A stretch of DNA of 62,476 nt from NCBI RefSeq assembly GCF_963974425.1, contig NZ_CAXBCK010000020.1, forward strand, positions 1-62,476. Direction: 5' to 3'. Origin of the DNA: Marixanthomonas sp963974425 (GTDB lineage Bacteria; Bacteroidota; Bacteroidia; Flavobacteriales; Flavobacteriaceae). The position numbers and the translations under genes are program-made. This document shows positions 36,260 through 45,816 of the stretch, piece after piece; positions within the stretch are counted from its first letter, which is position 1, and the number at the start of each line of letters is the position of its first letter. The notes beneath the pieces were generated by a model. It was given only the letters and a program-made list of their open reading frames with translations, ran no database searches and was not told where the DNA came from.

Positions 36260-36904
36260 ATGGCACAGTCAAAATCATCCAAAAAACTCTTTAACATGGC
36301 CTATGGCCTTGGGGCTTCTATTGTAATTATGGGAGCATTATTTAAAATTCTTCACTGGGAGCTAGGACCTTTAACTGGAGGTTTGCTTTTAGCTGTAGGT
36401 CTTATTACTGAAGCAATCATTTTTGCCATTTCGGCTTTTGAGCCTGTTGATGATGATTTAGATTGGTCTTTAGTATATCCTGAATTAGCTGGAGGCCAGA
36501 CTAGAGGTAAAAAAATTGAACAACCTCAAGACGCTGATGGCTTATTGTCTAAGAAATTAGATGAAATGTTAAAAGACGCTCGTATTGATTCAGAATTGAT
36601 GAATAGCCTAAGTACAAGTATTCGTTCTTTTGAAGGTGCCGCCAAAGGAATGGCTCCAACTGCTGAAGCAATGAGTTCAACAAAAAAATATAGTGAGGAA
36701 ATGGCGTTGGCAGCAGCGCAAATGGAATCGTTAAATAGCTTGTATAAAGTACAAGTAGAATCTACTAGCCGTCAAGCTGAAGTAAACGATCAAGTAGCAG
36801 AAAACGCTACCCAATTGAAACAACAAATGGAGCATTTAGCAACCAACCTTTCTTCTCTTAACGGAGTATATGGTGGAATGCTTTCAGCAATGAATAAAAA
36901 CTAA
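36260..36904 (+). CDS. gldL: type IX secretion / gliding motor protein GldL
   Basis: 214 residues with two membrane helices (about 12-33 and 38-60) and a long cytoplasmic coiled-coil tail. Lys29 in helix 1 and Glu51 in helix 2 are buried charged residues of the kind shown to be important for proton-motive-force use in GldL. With GldM it forms the inner-membrane rotary motor that powers type IX secretion and gliding. Second gene of the cluster, 67 bp after gldK. Confidence 0.97.
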   Translation: MAQSKSSKKLFNMAYGLGASIVIMGALFKILHWELGPLTGGLLLAVGLITEAIIFAISAFEPVDDDLDWSLVYPELAGGQTRGKKIEQPQDADGLLSKKLDEMLKDARIDSELMNSLSTSIRSFEGAAKGMAPTAEAMSSTKKYSEEMALAAAQMESLNSLYKVQVESTSRQAEVNDQVAENATQLKQQMEHLATNLSSLNGVYGGMLSAMNKN

Positions 36905-36948
36905 TCTAGTTTTCAACTAAAATTATTAATCTTTAAAAAAGACTACAA

Positions 36949-38520
36949 ATGGCAAGTGGAAAACTAGGACCAAGACAAAAGATGATTAATCTAATGTATT
37001 TGATTTTCATCGCAATGTTGGCTTTAAATATGTCCAAAGAAGTATTATCGGCTTTCGGACTTTTAAATGAAAAAATTGAATCTGCGAATGTTGATGCATC
37101 GCAAAGAAACCAGGCCTTTATGGAAGGTTTGGCAACAAAGGCTGCCGATGAACCAGCGCAGTATGCTGCTGTGGAAGAAAAAGCGAAACAAATTTCTACA
37201 ATCACAACAGAATTTGATACATATATCCAAAATTTAAAAGCGGGAGCTGTTGAGAAAATTGAAGACCCTACTGAGTACGAAGTAATGGATAAAGAAGATT
37301 ACTTTAATAACTTATTTTTTGTAGGAGATAAATTAAAGCCTGAGGGACAAGAGTTTGTTGATAAAATGAACAACTATCGTACTTCAATGATTGAAATACT
37401 TTCTGATACAGCTGTTGCAAAAAAAGTTGCTGGAGTTGAAGAGTTAAAAGAAAATATAAACGAAAACTTTAGTACAGAGCCTATTAAAAGAGAAGGTGGT
37501 ACCCAAGATTGGTTAAATTATCACTATGAAGGATTTCCTTTGATTGCTTCACTAACTAAGATGACATCTATCCAGAATGATGTGAAGACTAACCAAAGTG
37601 AGATACTTCAGAAAATGTTATCGGGGCAACAAGCAGCTGCACTTTCATATAGTAACTATACTACTATTATGGATGTTTCAAAATCTGCTTATTATTCTGG
37701 TGAAGAATTTGACGGTGGTATTATGTTAGGTCGTACAGATGCTAATACAAAACCTAGTCGTGTAGAATTAACGCTAGATGGAAGCCCGTTAAGTGAAAAT
37801 CAATATTCACTAGAAGGTGGTAAAGTAAACTTAAAAATTAATGCTGGAAGTCCAGGAGATCATAAAATTGAAGGTTTTCTGTATTATGGTGAAGGGGGCG
37901 AAGAAATTGAAGTTCCTGTGAATACTGGGTTTTCAACCATTTCAAAACCTAATTCAGCTGTGATTTCAGCAGATAAAATGAACGTGGTGTACCGTGGTGT
38001 AGATAACCCTATGACGGTTTCTATTCCTGGTATTCCAGATAATAAAGTAAGTGCTTCTGCTTCAGGATTAAGTAAAGTTTCAGGAAGTAAATATGTAATG
38101 CGACCTACTACAGGATCATCGGTTACTATTACTGCTAGTGGAACTTTGCCTGATGGACAAAGAATTAGCACTCCTAAAGAATTCCGTATTAAGGGAATTC
38201 CTGCGCCAATTGGAGCGGTAAGAGGAGAAACTGGAATTGTAAGAATGCAGCGCCAAGGCCTAGAAATAGCTAGTATAAGCGCTATTCTCGAAGATTTTGA
38301 CTTCGATCTTAACCTTCGTGTTACCGGTTTTAGCTTTAAAGTGTCTGGACAACCAACTGTAGTAGTAAGTGGTCAAAAACTAAACGGACCAGCTAAGGCT
38401 GCATTGCGTAGAGCAAAGCGTGGTGAGGCAGTACAGATTTATGATATTAATACTAGTATTTCAGGTAGCAGTGTTAAGTTAAAGAAAACAGCTCCTGTAT
38501 TTATTGAGTTGACGAACTAG
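36949..38520 (+). CDS. gldM: type IX secretion / gliding motor protein GldM
   Basis: 523 residues, the family length. A single N-terminal membrane helix (about 12-35: MINLMYLIFIAMLALNM) inserts into the GldL helices, and the rest is the periplasmic shaft: a helical D1 domain (about 40-225) then three beta domains, ending in VKLKKTAPVFIELTN. It transmits motor rotation to the GldK/GldN ring. 44 bp after gldL and 18 bp before gldN. Confidence 0.97.
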   Translation: MASGKLGPRQKMINLMYLIFIAMLALNMSKEVLSAFGLLNEKIESANVDASQRNQAFMEGLATKAADEPAQYAAVEEKAKQISTITTEFDTYIQNLKAGAVEKIEDPTEYEVMDKEDYFNNLFFVGDKLKPEGQEFVDKMNNYRTSMIEILSDTAVAKKVAGVEELKENINENFSTEPIKREGGTQDWLNYHYEGFPLIASLTKMTSIQNDVKTNQSEILQKMLSGQQAAALSYSNYTTIMDVSKSAYYSGEEFDGGIMLGRTDANTKPSRVELTLDGSPLSENQYSLEGGKVNLKINAGSPGDHKIEGFLYYGEGGEEIEVPVNTGFSTISKPNSAVISADKMNVVYRGVDNPMTVSIPGIPDNKVSASASGLSKVSGSKYVMRPTTGSSVTITASGTLPDGQRISTPKEFRIKGIPAPIGAVRGETGIVRMQRQGLEIASISAILEDFDFDLNLRVTGFSFKVSGQPTVVVSGQKLNGPAKAALRRAKRGEAVQIYDINTSISGSSVKLKKTAPVFIELTN

Positions 38521-38538
38521 AATACAAAAACAAAGACT

Positions 38539-39438
38539 ATGAACAATAAAAATGTTATTACGGCGATTTTTGGCCTTCTATTATGTTTTGGTGCAACAGC
38601 ACAGGTAAACATATTGAATGCTGATACCCCGGATGATATAGGTAAGAAGACGGAGGCTCAAATTGCCTATGACAATGATGAACCTTTACCTTATGGTTAT
38701 GTGGATGAGCGCGATGTGTTATGGTCCAAAGCTGTATGGGAAATAATTGACCTTGACGAACGGGTAAACTTTCCATTATATTACCCAATTGATACCAATA
38801 ACATTGGTTCAGACCGTAGGTCTTTGTACGACGTATTAGTTACTGCCATTAAAAATGGTGAAATAGAAGATGTATATGCTGACTCTTATTTTACTGAAAA
38901 GAGAACACTTGATGATTTAGGAGCATCTTTGGTATATAGTGATACTACAGATCTTGGTATTGAGCAATTTAACTCTGAAGGAGTAGTAGATGAGCAATAC
39001 ATACGTAAATTTACACTAGACGCAGGTGATTTAGAAGAGTGGCGTATTCGTGGACTTTGGTATATTGACAAACGTCAAGGTGAATTAAAATACCGTATGT
39101 TAGGTATATGTCCAGTTGCAAACGAAGCGCGTTCTAAAGCTTTTCCAGATGACAATATTGATAGTAAGGTTGAGTTGTTTTGGGTGTGGTTTCCTGGTGC
39201 GAGAGAGGCATTACATAATGCTAAGGCTTTTAACCGCAAAAACACGTCTCAGCCAATTTCTTACGATCACTTGTTAAACTCAAGACGTTTTGAAAGTGTG
39301 ATTTATAAAGAAGACAATGTGCAAGGAGACCGTGGTGTTCGTGATTACATAAATGATAATGCTTTAATGCAATTATTAGAGTCTGATAGAATTGAAGAGA
39401 AAGTCCGTAATATGGAAATTGATCTTTGGAACTATTAA
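38539..39438 (+). CDS. gldN: type IX secretion / gliding protein GldN
   Basis: 299 residues with a signal peptide (cut near ATAQVN). GldN motifs include DERDVLWSKAVWEIIDLDER, NFPLYYP and the long conserved FWVWFPGAREALHNAKAF region (about 212-232). Forms a periplasmic ring with GldK. Last gene of gldKLMN, ending before a strong terminator. Confidence 0.96.
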   Translation: MNNKNVITAIFGLLLCFGATAQVNILNADTPDDIGKKTEAQIAYDNDEPLPYGYVDERDVLWSKAVWEIIDLDERVNFPLYYPIDTNNIGSDRRSLYDVLVTAIKNGEIEDVYADSYFTEKRTLDDLGASLVYSDTTDLGIEQFNSEGVVDEQYIRKFTLDAGDLEEWRIRGLWYIDKRQGELKYRMLGICPVANEARSKAFPDDNIDSKVELFWVWFPGAREALHNAKAFNRKNTSQPISYDHLLNSRRFESVIYKEDNVQGDRGVRDYINDNALMQLLESDRIEEKVRNMEIDLWNY

Positions 39439-39469
39439 AATACAGTTTGCAAAATATTAGTTATATAAA

Positions 39470-39495
39470 AAACCCTCCAATTTGGAGGGTTTTTA
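39470..39495 (+). terminator. terminator of the topA-gldKLMN run
   Basis: ACCCTCCAA (39472-39480) and TTGGAGGGT (39482-39490) flanked by an A-run and a T-run. Confidence 0.9.
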
Positions 39496-39517
39496 CTTTG
39501 TTTATTTTATATAAATG

Positions 39518-39709
39518 CTAAGCTGTTATTTGACAGTCTTCACAGTCTTTTACTTTACCGTAATACGTTTCCCGGTATTTGTGTATGGTTTTAAAAGGTA
39601 TATTTAAAAACCTTTTCTTTACATACACCACTTTAGCGGTGAACATACCCATCTTTTCGGTAAATCGTTTTTCACTCTTTGTTTTTCGTTTCACTGAAAC
39701 TAATTTCAT
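39518..39709 (-). CDS. small basic protein of unknown function
   Basis: 63 residues from ATG 39709 (a GTG lies one codon upstream). Lys/Arg-rich N-terminus (KLVSVKRKTKSEKRF), central VYVKKRFLNIPFKTIHKYRETYYG and a C-terminal Cys pair CEDC. The composition and the Cys pair argue for a real small conserved protein rather than a chance frame. No known domain recognised. Convergent with gldN, alone between two terminators. Confidence 0.55.
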   Translation of the reverse strand: MKLVSVKRKTKSEKRFTEKMGMFTAKVVYVKKRFLNIPFKTIHKYRETYYGKVKDCEDCQITA

Positions 39710-39784
39710 CACTTTGTTTTAAAGTTAGAGTACAAAGAAACAAAGACTTAGCGTTTTATGCAAAAATTCTTCGTTAAACCTTGG

Positions 39785-41065
39785 TTAATCCTTGTATATA
39801 ATGCCTTCTTTCATAATAAAGACAGTGTTTTCCATCGTTTCTATGTTTTCGACTGGATTTTCGTTTACAGCTATAATATCGGCTATATAACCTATTTGTA
39901 ATTGTCCTATACTGTTTTCTTGGCCCAATAACTTTGCATTAGTAAGCGTGGCAGACTGCAGCGCTTTCATAGGTGACATTCCTGCCTCGACCATATAACC
40001 AAACTCTTTGCCGTTTTCTCCATGAGGAAACACCCCAGCATCGGTGCCAAAGGCAATATTAACTCCTTTTTTAAGTGCTCTACCAAACATATCTTGAATT
40101 TGAGATCCAATTTCTAAAGCTTTTGGAACAATAATAGCCGGGTAATAGCCTTTTACTTTTGCTTTTTCTGCTACATATTTACCTGCAGATATTGTAGGTA
40201 CTAAATAGGCATTATTCTGTTTCATCAATTCCATGGTTTCACTGCTCATTAAGGTTCCATGTTCGATGGTTTTCACTCCGGCCCGAATGGCACGTTGCAT
40301 CCCTTCATCACCATGTGCATGAGCGGCCACTTGCATGTCATAATCTTTTGCAGTGGTTACAATGGCTTTAATCTCCTCTTCTGTAAACTGAGGGTTTTTA
40401 CTATTCTTGGCAACACTTAAAACTCCCCCAGTAGCTGTGATTTTTATCCAATCAGCTCCATTTTTATAGCGTTGTCGCACTGCTTTTTTAGCATCTTCAA
40501 CACTGTTAACAACACCTTCTTTAGGGCCTGGGTTACCCATTAAATCTCGCTTACGACCATTTGTTGGGTCGGCATGACCACCTGTTGTAGCCAGTGATTT
40601 TTCTGCTGTAAATATTCTTGGTCCTACAGTTTTACCATTGTTTATAGCATTGCGAAGAGCAACATTTACTCCGCTACCCCCTAGATCGCGTACGGTTGTA
40701 AATCCGGCCATTAATGTTTTTTTTGCATATCCTGCTGCATTGAATGCTACATCAGCTTCGTTTAATGTAAAGGGTTTTAAGTAGTTGTTTGGGCTAGTTT
40801 CGCCCTCTAGATGAACATGCATATCGATTAAACCGGGTAATACCGTCTTATTTTTTAAATCGATAATTTTATCGTTTTTGTTTTTAGGGCTTATAAAACC
40901 ATTTTTAATAGCTTCAATTTTGCTACCTGAAACGATGATGGTCTTGTCATTCAGTACTTCTCCTTTTTTAACATCAACTAATTTTCCACAGTGCAAATAA
41001 GTTTTTTGCGCAAGGCCTCCGAAGGAAATAAAAAGAATTGCAAGTACTACGTAGAAGTTTTTCAT
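39785..41065 (-). CDS. exported metal-dependent amidohydrolase (imidazolonepropionase/prolidase-like)
   Basis: 426 residues. Signal peptide MKNFYVVLAILFISFGGLAQ. Amidohydrolase metal ligands: H83-x-H85 (DMHVHLEG), the bridging Lys in WIKITATGG, His in AAHAHGDEGM and TIEHGTLM, and Asp in FGTDAGVFPHGENG. This is the pattern of the Xaa-Pro dipeptidase/carboxypeptidase-like subgroup of exported amidohydrolases in Bacteroidetes. Substrate cannot be read from sequence; peptide or ring-amide hydrolysis in the periplasm is likely. Confidence 0.9.
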   Translation of the reverse strand: MKNFYVVLAILFISFGGLAQKTYLHCGKLVDVKKGEVLNDKTIIVSGSKIEAIKNGFISPKNKNDKIIDLKNKTVLPGLIDMHVHLEGETSPNNYLKPFTLNEADVAFNAAGYAKKTLMAGFTTVRDLGGSGVNVALRNAINNGKTVGPRIFTAEKSLATTGGHADPTNGRKRDLMGNPGPKEGVVNSVEDAKKAVRQRYKNGADWIKITATGGVLSVAKNSKNPQFTEEEIKAIVTTAKDYDMQVAAHAHGDEGMQRAIRAGVKTIEHGTLMSSETMELMKQNNAYLVPTISAGKYVAEKAKVKGYYPAIIVPKALEIGSQIQDMFGRALKKGVNIAFGTDAGVFPHGENGKEFGYMVEAGMSPMKALQSATLTNAKLLGQENSIGQLQIGYIADIIAVNENPVENIETMENTVFIMKEGIIYKD

Positions 41066-41106
41066 AAGGTGTATTTTTTATATGTCTATTTAAAACGGTA
41101 TTTAAG

Positions 41107-42129
41107 TCACTTTTTGCTGCGAACTTTCTGTTCCCACTTCCAGGCTGAAGCCAAAGCATTTTCCAGTGATTTTTCGGCTTCCCAGCCCAATACTTCATTA
41201 GCTTTTTTGGTATCGGCATAGACAGCTGTAACATCTCCTGGGCGTCTATCTACTACTTTATAGTTAAGTTTTTCTCCTGATACCTTCTCAAAAGTTTTTA
41301 TTACTTTAAAAACGGAACTTCCTTCTCCAGTTCCAATATTGAAAACTTCAAAATCGCTAGTATTTTTTTCTGAAAGTAATCGTTGCATAGCAATTAGATG
41401 CGCTTTGGCTAAATCGACCACATGGATATAGTCCCTTATACAGCTTCCGTCAGAAGTATCGTAATCATCCCCAAAAACGGATAATTGTTCTCTTATTCCA
41501 GCTGCAGTTTGGGTAATAAAGGGCACTAAGTTTTGAGGTACTCCAATGGGTAGTTCGCCTATTTCGGCACTTTCGTGAGCACCTATAGGATTAAAATAGC
41601 GCAAGGCAATTGATTTCATTTCAGAAATGTAACACGTATCAAACAAAATTTCTTCACTTATTTGTTTGGTATTTCCGTAGGGAGACATTGCTTTTTTTAT
41701 TGATGCCGTTTCAGTAATAGGTAACGAATCGGGTTCACCATAAACAGTGCAAGAAGAGCTGAAAATAATGTTATTAATACTGTGAGCTTTACACTCCTGT
41801 AATAAATAAACAAGTGTGTTCAAATTGTTTTCATAATATAATAACGGGTTTTCCACGCTTTCGCCTACAGCTTTGCTAGCAGCAAAATGGATAACGCCAT
41901 CTAAATCGTTATGCGTTTTAAAAAAATCGATTACATCGGCTTTGTCCCGAAGGTCCAATCGTTCAAAAATAGGTGCTTGATCTGTAATAGTTGTTATGCC
42001 GCCTAAAACATCTAAAGAGGAATTTGCTAAGTTGTCTATAACAACCACTTTAAATCCGGCCTGCTGCAATTCAACAACGGTATGAGAACCTATATAGCCT
42101 AAGCCGCCTGTAACAAGTATTTTTTTCAT
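41107..42129 (-). CDS. galE: UDP-glucose 4-epimerase
   Basis: 340 residues. Extended SDR with the NAD motif TGGLGYIGSHTVVELQQAG, catalytic S-x24-YxxxK (SSSCTVYG, then YGNTK), and GalE-specific RYFNPIGAHESAEIGE and DGSCIRDYIHVVDLA. Interconverts UDP-glucose and UDP-galactose for surface polysaccharide. Overlaps the end of the aminotransferase gene by 4 bases (ATGA), so the two form a sugar-nucleotide unit. Confidence 0.96.
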   Translation of the reverse strand: MKKILVTGGLGYIGSHTVVELQQAGFKVVVIDNLANSSLDVLGGITTITDQAPIFERLDLRDKADVIDFFKTHNDLDGVIHFAASKAVGESVENPLLYYENNLNTLVYLLQECKAHSINNIIFSSSCTVYGEPDSLPITETASIKKAMSPYGNTKQISEEILFDTCYISEMKSIALRYFNPIGAHESAEIGELPIGVPQNLVPFITQTAAGIREQLSVFGDDYDTSDGSCIRDYIHVVDLAKAHLIAMQRLLSEKNTSDFEVFNIGTGEGSSVFKVIKTFEKVSGEKLNYKVVDRRPGDVTAVYADTKKANEVLGWEAEKSLENALASAWKWEQKVRSKK

Positions 42130-43286
42130 GAGTTTGTTACAAAGTTGATAATCGTTTTAGTGATAAATTCTATTTGCTCGTCATCTAGCTCAGTATGCAT
42201 TGGTAAAGAAATAACTTCTTTTATCAATTGATTAGTAACAGGGAAATCTGCCTCCTTGTAGCGCTCGTCTTTATAGGCTTTTTGAAGGTGAAGCGGAATA
42301 GGGTAATAAACCCCACACGGAATTCCATGTTCATTTAAATGGCTCACTAGAGCATCTCTATCGGTGTTTAAAATGCGAAGGGTGTATTGGTGGAAAACAT
42401 GACAATCACATACATCGCAAACAGAGTTTTCAGCTTCGCAATATCCAGTAGGAATAATTATATTTTGAATGCCTTTTAAGGCTTTTGAGTATTTTCTGGC
42501 CGCATTTCGTCGTGCTGCATTGTAGGTGTCAAGTTTGGGTAGTTTAGCTCTTAAAATAGCAGCTTGTATAGAGTCTAAGCGCGAATTAACTCCAACTACA
42601 TCGTGATGATAGCGAACATACATACCGTGATTTACAATCCCACGAATGGTATGTGCTAAATCATCATCATTGGTAAAAATAGCACCGCCATCACCATAAC
42701 ATCCTAGGTTTTTAGAAGGGAAAAAAGATGTAGAACCTACGTGTCCAATTGCTCCCGTTTTTGTTTTTGTTCCGTCTTTTGAAGTATACGTACCTCCTAT
42801 AGCTTGAGCATTATCTTCAATTACATACAGGTTGTTATCTTCGGCAAGCTCCATAATTTCGTCCATATTGGCCGCAAGACCAAATAAATGAACAGGAACA
42901 ATGGCCTTAGTTTTTGGGGTAATAGCTTTTTTTATGGCTTCGACATCAATATTAAAACTAACAGGGTCCACATCTACCAAAACAGGAGTTAAACCTAATA
43001 AAGCGATAACCTCTACGGTGGCCGCAAAGGTGAAATCGGCAGTGATCACTTCGTCGCCGGGCTGTAAACCAAGTCCCATCATTGCAATTTGAAGCGCATC
43101 GGTGCCATTGGCACAAGGAATTACATGCTTCACATCTAGATATTCCTCTAGTTCTTTCTGAAATTGATGAACTTCTGGGCCATTGATAAAAGCAGTGGAT
43201 TCAATTACATCTAAAACAGATTGGTTTACTTGATTTTTAATTTCTTGGTATTGGCCTTTAAGATCGACCATTTGTATTTTTCGCAT
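42126..43286 (-). CDS. DegT/DnrJ/EryC1/StrS-family sugar aminotransferase
   Basis: 386 residues. PLP-binding Lys192 in STSFFPSKNLGCYGDGG and the family signature VEDNA-like IEDNAQAIGGTY upstream. A Cys-rich insertion CEAENSVCDVCDCH (about 289-302) before the HQYTLRI segment is a small distinguishing feature. These enzymes transaminate keto-sugar nucleotides to make amino sugars for LPS or glycans. A TTG-N20-TAATTTTG promoter lies upstream. Exact sugar unknown. Confidence 0.93.
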   Translation of the reverse strand: MRKIQMVDLKGQYQEIKNQVNQSVLDVIESTAFINGPEVHQFQKELEEYLDVKHVIPCANGTDALQIAMMGLGLQPGDEVITADFTFAATVEVIALLGLTPVLVDVDPVSFNIDVEAIKKAITPKTKAIVPVHLFGLAANMDEIMELAEDNNLYVIEDNAQAIGGTYTSKDGTKTKTGAIGHVGSTSFFPSKNLGCYGDGGAIFTNDDDLAHTIRGIVNHGMYVRYHHDVVGVNSRLDSIQAAILRAKLPKLDTYNAARRNAARKYSKALKGIQNIIIPTGYCEAENSVCDVCDCHVFHQYTLRILNTDRDALVSHLNEHGIPCGVYYPIPLHLQKAYKDERYKEADFPVTNQLIKEVISLPMHTELDDEQIEFITKTIINFVTNS

Positions 43287-43314
43287 GCTATTTTTTGAAA
43301 AGGGATTGTTTTAT

Positions 43315-43344
43315 CAAAATTACGAAAATTGCATTCGGGTTGCA
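43315..43344 (-). promoter_or_regulatory. Bacteroidetes-type promoter for the aminotransferase-galE unit
   Basis: On the minus strand a TTG is followed after 20 bases by TAATTTTG, the expected -33/-7 layout. The -7 box is at 43315-43322, 29 bases before the ATG. Confidence 0.6.
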
Positions 43345-43477
43345 ATGTTATTATACATTCAATTGGTTTTGTAGGTTCTTCTGAAATATGAAGCCTAGTG
43401 CTTTTTCATAAAAATGAAATGGTTTCTTAAAGTAAACCCAACAGTAAAATTGTATTTTTACGTTCAGAAAAAAAATT

Positions 43478-44257
43478 ATGACAAAGAAGAAACCACTTAT
43501 TTTAGTTACAAACGATGATGGTATAACAGCTCCCGGAATACGGGCGCTTATTGAAGTTATGAATACAATAGGCGATGTTTGTGTAGTTGCCCCAGATTCA
43601 CCACAAAGTGGAATGGGACATGCTATTACAATAAACGATACCTTGTATTGTGATACTGTAAAAGTGAACGAAAAGGAGCCTCAAAAAGAATACAGTAGTA
43701 GTGGTACGCCTGTAGATTGTGTAAAGTTAGCTGTCAACGAAATTTTAAAACGAAAACCAGACTTATGCGTTAGTGGTGTAAACCATGGAAGTAACTCATC
43801 AATTAACGTAATTTATAGCGGAACGATGAGTGCTGCGGTTGAAGCCGGTACCTTAGGAATCCCCTCAGTAGGCTTTTCGTTGTTGGATTATTCTTTGGAA
43901 GCCGATTTTGAACCTACTAAAAAGTTTATCAAAAAAATTGCCAAGCAAACTTTAAAAAATGGATTGCCAAAAGGTGTGGTTTTGAACGTAAATTTTCCAA
44001 AATTAACCGAAAAAGAAATCAAAGGGATAAAGGTGTGCAGGCAGGCCAATGCGCATTGGGAAGAACAGTTTGATAAACGTGTAAACCCGTTGGGGCGCGA
44101 GTATTATTGGCTTACAGGTGAATTTGTAAATGAAGATAAAGGCGAAGATACCGATGAATGGGCATTGGCAAACGGCTATGTTTCCGTCGTTCCCGTTCAA
44201 TTTGATCTTACAGCACATCACGCAATTAAAGATTTAAACACCTGGAAACTGTCATGA
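43478..44257 (+). CDS. surE: 5'/3'-nucleotidase SurE
   Basis: 259 residues. Metal-site NDDGITAPG (Asp13, Asp14), APDSPQSGMGHAIT, the SGTPVDCVKLA segment and the SGVNHGSNSSINVIYSGTMSAA (split) signature. Removes phosphate from nucleoside monophosphates and is linked to stress survival. Overlaps the next small membrane gene by 4 bases (ATGA). Confidence 0.97.
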   Translation: MTKKKPLILVTNDDGITAPGIRALIEVMNTIGDVCVVAPDSPQSGMGHAITINDTLYCDTVKVNEKEPQKEYSSSGTPVDCVKLAVNEILKRKPDLCVSGVNHGSNSSINVIYSGTMSAAVEAGTLGIPSVGFSLLDYSLEADFEPTKKFIKKIAKQTLKNGLPKGVVLNVNFPKLTEKEIKGIKVCRQANAHWEEQFDKRVNPLGREYYWLTGEFVNEDKGEDTDEWALANGYVSVVPVQFDLTAHHAIKDLNTWKLS

Positions 44258-44541
44258 ACAAAATGACCAAAGAAATATTAATAGGCTTTCTCATTGGGTT
44301 AGTGGCAAATGCAGCGGGAAGCTATTTGTACATTTACTTCTTTTCAAAAGAAACATTGGAGAAAACCATCCAATATGCCATTGAGCAAGATGTGTTAGGC
44401 AATATTATTGCATTGGGCGCTATTTTAAACTTATGTGCCTTTTTTATTTTTCTGAAGAAAAACAAAGTATATCGGGCAAGGGGAGTGGTTTTAGCGACTG
44501 TTTTAGCAGCTTTGATTATTTTGATTTCAAAATTCCTTTAA
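44254..44541 (+). CDS. small membrane protein between surE and lpxB
   Basis: 95 residues, three predicted membrane helices (about 8-28, 45-65, 76-93) with a short polar loop (SKETLEKTIQYAIEQD). Starts within the surE stop codon (ATGA), so it is translated with SurE. No known domain recognised. A role in envelope lipid or nucleotide handling is only a guess from the neighbours. Confidence 0.75.
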   Translation: MNKMTKEILIGFLIGLVANAAGSYLYIYFFSKETLEKTIQYAIEQDVLGNIIALGAILNLCAFFIFLKKNKVYRARGVVLATVLAALIILISKFL

Positions 44542-44659
44542 CAGCAATAAATGTAGCTGAACTATCCGTTCTGAAATCAAAATATAATACCTATTCCCAA
44601 AAGTTGCATTTAAAGCCCTATTTTTGTTTTGAAGATATTTTTCTGAAGTATTAAAAACC

Positions 44660-45790
44660 ATGAAATATTACCTCATAGCAGGCGAAGCATCCGGAGATTT
44701 ACACGGGGCTAACTTAATGAAAGCGCTTAAGGCACAAGACCCGCAAGCTGACTTTCGGTTTTGGGGTGGTGATTTAATGGAAGAAGTTGGCGGAAAACAG
44801 GTAAAACATTACCGTGATCTCGCTTTCATGGGGTTTATAGAGGTTGTTTTTAATCTTCGTACCATCTTAAAAAATATTTCTTTTTGTAAAAAAGACATTG
44901 AAGCCTATCAACCCGATGCCATTATATTTATTGATTATCCAGGGTTTAATCTTCGTATTGCAAAATGGGCGAAACAAAAAGGTATACCAACACATTATTA
45001 TATTTCTCCCCAAATATGGGCTTGGAAAGAAAACCGCATAAAGAGTATTAAGCGTGATGTAGATTTTATGTACGTAATTCTTCCTTTTGAAAAAGAGTTT
45101 TACGAAAAAAAGCACGGGTTTCCAGTTCACTTTGTCGGTCACCCATTAATAGATGCAATAGCTCAGCTCGAACAAGTAGAGCCCAGTATTTTTAAGAAAG
45201 AGCATGGGTTAGATAATAGGCCAATAATAGCTTTATTGCCCGGGAGTAGAAAGCAGGAAATATCAAAGATGCTAAAGATTATGCTTAGTGTGGTTGAAGA
45301 TTTTACCGAATTTCAATTTGTAATTGCTGGTGCGCCCAGTCAAGAAGCTTCCTTTTATGAGCCGTTCTTAAAAAAACAAAACGTACACTTATTGCTAAAC
45401 AAAACGTACGACTTGTTAAGTATTTCACACGCTGCTTTAGTAACTTCAGGTACGGCTACACTCGAGACTGCTTTGTTTAAAGTGCCACAAGTGGTTTGTT
45501 ATAAAGGAAGTAGGATTTCTTATGAAATTGCAAAACGAGTTATTAATTTGAATTACATATCCTTGGTGAATTTAATTTTGGATAAGCCAGCAGTAACCGA
45601 GTTGATACAAACAGATTTCACCACTAAAGGTTTAAAAGAGGAATTGACACAAATTTTAGATGAATACAATCGTGCTGTCCTATTTTTAGAGTATTATGAT
45701 CTTGAAAAAAAACTAGGAGGTAAGGGGGCCAGTGAAAAAACCGCCCAATTAATAGTTGCTGAAACAAAAAATAAAACTTCAAAAAATTAG
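44660..45790 (+). CDS. lpxB: lipid-A-disaccharide synthase
   Basis: 376 residues. GT19 motifs: AGEASGDLHGANLMKAL at the start, FWGGDLMEEVGG, FIDYPGFNLRIAKWAK, YYISPQIWAWKENR, VGHPLIDA, LLPGSRKQEI and SGTATLETALFKVPQVVCYK (last in two parts). Joins two lipid A precursors at the inner membrane face. Same run as surE; 27 bp before the NlpC/P60 lipoprotein. Confidence 0.96.
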   Translation: MKYYLIAGEASGDLHGANLMKALKAQDPQADFRFWGGDLMEEVGGKQVKHYRDLAFMGFIEVVFNLRTILKNISFCKKDIEAYQPDAIIFIDYPGFNLRIAKWAKQKGIPTHYYISPQIWAWKENRIKSIKRDVDFMYVILPFEKEFYEKKHGFPVHFVGHPLIDAIAQLEQVEPSIFKKEHGLDNRPIIALLPGSRKQEISKMLKIMLSVVEDFTEFQFVIAGAPSQEASFYEPFLKKQNVHLLLNKTYDLLSISHAALVTSGTATLETALFKVPQVVCYKGSRISYEIAKRVINLNYISLVNLILDKPAVTELIQTDFTTKGLKEELTQILDEYNRAVLFLEYYDLEKKLGGKGASEKTAQLIVAETKNKTSKN

Positions 45791-45816
45791 TTATATTTAT
45801 TCAAACCAACTCATTT